Assembly (NCBI GenBank): GCA_948482415.1
Contig: CAOMFZ010000079.1
Coordinates: 1 to 9,601 of the forward strand
Length of the DNA stretch: 9,601 nt
Direction: 5' to 3'
Origin: an uncultured Mailhella sp.
GTDB taxonomy: Bacteria > Desulfobacterota > Desulfovibrionia > Desulfovibrionales > Desulfovibrionaceae
Shown here one piece after another: positions 6,857 to 9,601 of this stretch. The notes under the pieces were generated by a model. The model was not told the origin of the DNA, searched no databases, and saw nothing but the letters and a program-made list of their open reading frames with translations. Position 1 is the stretch's first letter. Each line of letters starts with the position of its first letter. A program made the position numbers and the translations under genes.

Positions 6857-6875
6857 TCAATTCTGTTTCATACAT

Positions 6876-6893
6876 AGCAATTCTTGTTCCAAA
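6876..6893 (-). promoter_or_regulatory. Sigma-54 (-24/-12) promoter of ald
   Basis: The minus strand reads TTTGGAACAAGAATTGCT against the consensus TTGGCAC-N5-TTGCW. The invariant GG (6890-6889) and GC (6878-6877) are separated by exactly 10 nt and only the C of GGCAC is changed. Transcription should start near 6865, giving a leader of about 61 nt. The sigma-54 activator gene lies directly upstream. Confidence 0.75.
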
Positions 6894-6978
6894 GTTTGTG
6901 ATTTAAAATTTTATTTTTTTATTGTGTTGAAAAGTATGAGAAAAAAATATTTTTTGTTTGTCGATTTTTTTCACAAAT

Positions 6979-7018
6979 AAAAAAATGCATTGTTTAAAAC
7001 TTGAAACAATGCATTTTT
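6979..7018 (-). terminator. Terminator of the sigma-54 activator gene
   Basis: AAAAATGCATTGTTT (6981-6995) and AAACAATGCATTTTT (7004-7018) form a perfect 15-bp stem with an 8-nt loop. On the minus strand it is followed by T7 and begins 27 nt after the regulator's stop codon. It separates the regulator transcript from the ald-tpa unit, in line with ald having its own promoter. Confidence 0.85.
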
Positions 7019-7045
7019 GACTTGCCTGATCTTTGGCTGAAAACT

Positions 7046-8800
7046 CTAATCAGATATTTTTATGCCTAAATGTTTTGCCTTACGCACAACGGTTGATTGG
7101 CTGATACCAAGCTTTTTCGCTGCTTTGTAAGTGCTTCCCTCCTGCACGAGCGTATCTTTTATCATGGTATATTCCAATTCGAAGATAGCTTCTTCAAGGG
7201 TTTTATCATTAATATTTGTAATCGAGGTATTGATATTTTCAGCAGGCTTTTCAGGGAAGACATAAGGGTATAAATCTGTGGGGCGAATAATATTTCCCTC
7301 TGTCATGGCAGCCAGATATTCCACAGCAGCGCGAAGCTGACGCACATTGCCCGGCCATGTGTAGGAAGAAAGTGCAAGGAGTGTTTTCGGAGCAAAACTC
7401 TTGATGGTATTGAGACGCTTGCAGGCATCAGCTAGAAAAGATTTGGCAAGTTCCGGAATATCTTCCTGACGTTCTCTAAGGGGTGGTATATTAACATTTA
7501 ATATATTAAGACGATAGAAAAGATCTTCGCGAAATTCTTTACGCCGGACCAGTTCGTCCAAAGGTCTGTTGGTGGCAGCAATAATCCGCACATCAACATT
7601 AATAAGCGTATTTCCGCCTACACGGTGGAAGCCGTAATTATCCAAGACATGCAGAAGCTTGGCCTGCACAGAAAGGGGCAGTTCGCCGATTTCATCAAGC
7701 AGCAGTGTTCCTTTGTCTGCCTGTTCAAAATAGCCTTTTTTGCCTGCCTGATCTGCGCCTGTGAAGGAGCCTTTTTCATAACCGAACAGCTCGGAATCAA
7801 TAAGTGATTCTGCAATGGCAGCACAGTTTATGGCAATAAATGGTTTATCTTTTCTGTTGCTGTGCTCGTGAATAAAGGAAGCCGCAAGGCTTTTGCCTGT
7901 CCCTGTTTCGCCAAGGAGTAAAACAGAAGATGTTGATTTTGCTACTTTTTTGAGTTGATCAAGACAGTTTTGGAAAGTCTTGCTTGTACCAATATATTTG
8001 GAGCCGTTTTCAAATTTTTTGAGTTCGCCTTTGTATTGCTTGACTGTTTGTTCAGCGTCCAGAACTTTTTTGTGCAGGTCGTCGTATTCGCACATGTCGC
8101 GGATAATGGCGACAACCCGCGTCACATTCCCGTTTTCATCCAAAATAGGCGTACTGGTGTTTAAACAGTGTTTTCCATTGGAATAATCGTCAAATTGGGT
8201 TACAGTTTTCTTTTCATTCAAGGCACTTAAAGTTACGCAGCTGGTAAATTTTCCCTGCATCATAGGTACTGTAACATGTTTTCCAATGACGTCTTTTGGG
8301 GAAATGCCTGCAATGCGTTTCAAAGCTTTATTGGCGTAAAGAGTAATGCCGTTGCCGTTGATAATCCAAATGCCGTCATGGATAGAATCAAGCAAAACGT
8401 CAAAATCATGGACAAGCGGTTCTGCACGGTCTTTTTTCTGTATGGGAATTTCAGTCCAAAAAAAGGAAATAAGTTTTTCTTCAAGAGGCGGAGTAGTACA
8501 GTTTGGTTGGATTTGTTTAAAAAAATAAAGAAAACTTTTATGGCCGTTGGTAAAGGTTTTGATGCAGTTTTCAGGGGCGTCTTTGCCTAAAAATTCAAAC
8601 TCGGTTACGCCAAATTTTTTGAAAAGTGCAGGCAATTCCCTGCCAATGATTTTTTTTTCGCCGGCATCAAAAAAGAAGAGGGCATTTTCATTGAGAGCAA
8701 TGATTTGTCCTGTTTTTTGTGTAATTAAACAGGCACAAAAGGGAAAGGAATTGTCGGCTAAAAGTTCTTTAAAAATTTCCTGGTAAGTATTATTTTGCAT
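7046..8800 (-). CDS. PAS-domain sigma-54-dependent activator, probable taurine-pathway regulator
   Basis: This 584-residue bacterial enhancer-binding protein has a divergent N-terminal sensory part at 1-120, probably PAS-like, then a clear PAS domain near 130-240 (DSIHDGIWIINGNGITLYANKA). A coiled-coil linker runs 238-265 and the AAA+ domain about 268-505. Walker A is GETGTGKS (297-304), Walker B LLLDEIGE (366-373), and sensor I ATNRPL (409-414). R424 and R430 lie in the arginine-finger segment and WPGNVRQLR is at 482-490. The sigma-54 contact loop is GSFTGA (344-349), a mild variant of GAFTGA. The C-terminal helix-turn-helix (GSTYKAAKKLGISQSTVVRK, 555-574) resembles the TyrR-type. There is no receiver domain, so it should sense a ligand or redox state directly. 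It sits between ald and xsc, both with -24/-12 promoters, and probably activates both. Its ribosome binding site (GGGAA) is weak, suggesting low expression. Confidence 0.9.
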   Translation of the reverse strand: MQNNTYQEIFKELLADNSFPFCACLITQKTGQIIALNENALFFFDAGEKKIIGRELPALFKKFGVTEFEFLGKDAPENCIKTFTNGHKSFLYFFKQIQPNCTTPPLEEKLISFFWTEIPIQKKDRAEPLVHDFDVLLDSIHDGIWIINGNGITLYANKALKRIAGISPKDVIGKHVTVPMMQGKFTSCVTLSALNEKKTVTQFDDYSNGKHCLNTSTPILDENGNVTRVVAIIRDMCEYDDLHKKVLDAEQTVKQYKGELKKFENGSKYIGTSKTFQNCLDQLKKVAKSTSSVLLLGETGTGKSLAASFIHEHSNRKDKPFIAINCAAIAESLIDSELFGYEKGSFTGADQAGKKGYFEQADKGTLLLDEIGELPLSVQAKLLHVLDNYGFHRVGGNTLINVDVRIIAATNRPLDELVRRKEFREDLFYRLNILNVNIPPLRERQEDIPELAKSFLADACKRLNTIKSFAPKTLLALSSYTWPGNVRQLRAAVEYLAAMTEGNIIRPTDLYPYVFPEKPAENINTSITNINDKTLEEAIFELEYTMIKDTLVQEGSTYKAAKKLGISQSTVVRKAKHLGIKISD

Positions 8801-8872
8801 AATATTCCCATTTAACTAATGATAGTATAAAACTAAGTTGTATTTGCATTGCTTATCATATCAAAATGAATA

Positions 8873-8885
8873 AATCAAGTTGTTA
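8873..8885 (+). promoter_or_regulatory. IHF-like site near the activator gene
   Basis: AATCAAGTTGTTA is a full match to WATCAANNNNTTR. It lies about 75 bp upstream of the activator's start codon and could shape its promoter or the distant xsc control region. Confidence 0.3.
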
Positions 8886-9121
8886 ATGCATTGAAAGTAT
8901 ATAACTATATGAAATTATTAAATAAAAAATAAATATAACATTTACTTTTATGAAAATTGTTTTGCAGAAAATTTTGATTGTTCTTTTTGTCACAAGAATA
9001 TTTTTTAAATAAAATTTTTCTTAATATTAACGAGTATAGAAAAGGGTGCTTTTAAATGTTAAAAATGCAAAGAAAATAATCTGACTGATATTATTTGTAT
9101 ATAGAGTAAAATTGTTTATTA

Positions 9122-9134
9122 TATCAATATGTTA
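9122..9134 (+). promoter_or_regulatory. IHF-like site upstream of xsc
   Basis: TATCAATATGTTA fits WATCAANNNNTTR fully. It is part of a 16-nt block, ATCAATATGTTATAAA (9123-9138), that recurs exactly on the minus strand at 1424-1409 before the permease gene. Sigma-54 promoters often need IHF to loop an activator onto the polymerase, though this site lies far (about 240 bp) from the predicted start. Confidence 0.4.
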
Positions 9135-9172
9135 TAAAGTATAAAAAGAGTGCTGCATTTTGGACAGAGAAA

Positions 9173-9226
9173 TGACTTGGTTTTTAACATACTGAAATCA
9201 TAAAATAATACCATTAACTCAAGTCA
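9173..9226. promoter_or_regulatory. Candidate activator sites (TGACTTG ... CAAGTCA) upstream of xsc
   Basis: TGACTTG (9173-9179) and its complement CAAGTCA (9220-9226) lie about 190 and 145 bp before the predicted xsc start, the usual distance for enhancer-binding proteins. The same 7-mer occurs at 7018-7024, about 155 bp before the predicted ald start. Seven bases is a weak match, so the assignment to the neighbouring activator is tentative. Confidence 0.25.
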
Positions 9227-9257
9227 GAAATGCATTGAATTTTTTGTAAAAAATGAT

Positions 9258-9281
9258 AAATAATTCAAAAATGAATTATTT
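9258..9281. repeat. Perfect inverted repeat upstream of the xsc promoter
   Basis: AAATAATTCA-AAAA-TGAATTATTT is a perfect 10-bp inverted repeat with a 4-bp spacer, about 60-85 bp before the -24 element. A further half-site, TGAATTAT, recurs at 9317-9324. No T-run follows, and it lies upstream of the predicted start, so a protein-binding site is more likely than a terminator. Confidence 0.45.
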
Positions 9282-9340
9282 GTCGTTTGATAAAATCGTG
9301 CACATTTTTTCACAACTGAATTATCTATGCTTTTTATATT

Positions 9341-9356
9341 CGGCACACTATATGCA
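9341..9356 (+). promoter_or_regulatory. Sigma-54 (-24/-12) promoter of xsc
   Basis: CGGCAC-ACTAT-ATGCA matches TGGCAC-N5-TTGCA at the invariant GG (9342-9343) and GC (9354-9355), which are exactly 10 nt apart, and at the rest of GGCAC. Two bases differ (T to C before GG, T to A in TTGC). Transcription should start near 9367, leaving a leader of about 123 nt. Confidence 0.65.
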
Positions 9357-9403
9357 GTATAAAAGAAAGTTACACATAGTCTCTGACTATTTGGCATTGG
9401 AGG

Positions 9404-9432
9404 ATACCAATCCTCAAGTGTGAGATTGGTAT
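9404..9432 (+). promoter_or_regulatory. Structured xsc leader with alternative hairpins
   Basis: ATACCAAT(C)CTCA pairs with TGAGATTGGTAT around the loop AGTG, giving a 12-bp stem with one bulged C. A competing hairpin, GAGGAT-ACCA-ATCCTC (9400-9415), uses the same bases. The AATCCTC at 9409-9415 is also fully complementary to GAGGATT (9480-9486) in the xsc ribosome-binding site. No T-run follows the main stem. The leader may therefore stabilise the mRNA or control translation. Confidence 0.5.
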
Positions 9433-9489
9433 TTGGAATTTATAATAAACATTAACATTTAACAAAGAGTATTTTCTCGGAGGATTATC

Positions 9490-9601
9490 ATGCCTAAAAT
9501 GACTCCTAGTGAAGCTATGGCCGAAGTACTCGTTAACGAAGGTATTACCCACGTTGGCGGTATTATGGGTTCTGCTTATATGGACCTTCTCGACCTCTTC
9601 C
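9490..9601 (+). CDS. xsc: Sulfoacetaldehyde acetyltransferase (5' end only)
   Basis: Only the first 37 codons are present. The ATG follows GGAGG (9479-9483) at 6-nt spacing. The start MPKMTPSEAMAEVLVNEG and then GGIMGSAYMDLLDLF matches the N-terminus of Xsc, a thiamine-diphosphate enzyme that converts sulfoacetaldehyde and phosphate to acetyl phosphate and sulfite. The catalytic glutamate and the cofactor-binding motif lie outside the window. The context of tpa, ald and a sigma-54 activator with a -24/-12 promoter supports the call. Xsc gives direct desulfonation of the Tpa product, in place of the SarD and glycyl-radical IslA route of Bilophila wadsworthia. Another ThDP enzyme of the acetolactate-synthase family is the alternative, but the N-terminal wording is Xsc-like. 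Confidence 0.88.
   Translation, partial: MPKMTPSEAMAEVLVNEGITHVGGIMGSAYMDLLDLF

Larger units (their letters stand above)
8801..9489. other. Long AT-rich regulatory region between the activator gene and xsc
   Basis: No believable gene lies in these 689 bp. The left end should hold the activator's own promoter; a TATACT (minus strand, near 8830) is a possible -10 but no confident -35 accompanies it. Toward xsc there are two IHF-like sites, a spaced TGACTTG/CAAGTCA pair, a perfect 10-bp inverted repeat, a -24/-12 promoter and a structured leader, each listed separately. The stretch 8890-9110 shows only AT-rich DNA to me. Confidence 0.6.

Noticed and set aside
6981..7018. Long perfect inverted repeat considered as an activator-binding site for ald
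   Set aside because: The T7 on the minus strand and its position just after the regulator's stop codon fit an intrinsic terminator better.
9295..9306. GTGCAC near 9298-9303 considered as a third TGCAC-type operator before xsc
   Set aside because: It is only a 6-bp palindrome without the N6-spaced second half, so it does not match the two sites at 1354 and 1521.
9370..9552. Open minus-strand frame of 60 codons over the xsc leader and start
   Set aside because: It overlaps the xsc promoter leader, ribosome-binding site and start in antisense; there is no family likeness and it is explained by the AT-rich leader.
1..9601. CRISPR arrays, tRNA or rRNA genes, and insertion sequences with transposases
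   Set aside because: I saw no regularly spaced direct repeats, no cloverleaf-like or rRNA-like sequence and no transposase frame. The only mobile-like feature is the non-coding palindromic element at 3931-4073.

Overview
The window looks like a piece of a low-GC, anaerobic, sulfonate-respiring bacterium. The best guess is a Desulfovibrionaceae member of the Bilophila/Taurinivorans type. This rests on the combination of taurine:pyruvate aminotransferase, alanine dehydrogenase and sulfoacetaldehyde acetyltransferase under apparent sigma-54 control, plus IHF-like sites and a Crp/Fnr-type regulator. The taxonomy is inference from gene content; a Desulfonispora-like taurine fermenter would carry the same three enzymes.

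Left part (1-3900): a divergent pair. A DASS/SLC13-type anion permease runs leftward off the window edge, and a cytoplasmic arylsulfotransferase (ASST)-family beta-propeller protein runs rightward. They share a 295-bp intergenic region that is strikingly two-fold symmetric. Each gene has, in the same order and spacing, an IHF-like box, an AATGACRACAC box and a TGCAC-N6-GTGCA palindrome about 55 bp before its start codon. Downstream of the ASST gene and two tandem terminators lies a Crp/Fnr-family regulator whose recognition helix differs from CRP at one base-reading position. It is the natural candidate to bind the palindromes. Together these look like a small organosulfur (or other organic anion) uptake and conversion regulon.

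Middle (3896-4200): no gene. It holds a MITE-like or extragenic palindromic element of about 143 bp and a strong bidirectional terminator.

Right part (4201-9601): taurine catabolism. On the minus strand ald is followed by tpa, and ald is preceded by a good -24/-12 promoter. Tpa moves the amino group of taurine to pyruvate, giving sulfoacetaldehyde and alanine; Ald regenerates pyruvate and releases ammonia. Upstream is a PAS-PAS-AAA+-HTH sigma-54 activator, also on the minus strand. It is followed by 689 bp of AT-rich regulatory DNA and then the first 37 codons of xsc on the plus strand, with its own -24/-12 promoter and a roughly 120-nt leader carrying alternative hairpins. Xsc would convert sulfoacetaldehyde to acetyl phosphate and sulfite, and the sulfite would feed respiration. 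The simplest model is that the activator turns on both ald-tpa and xsc in response to taurine or a derivative.
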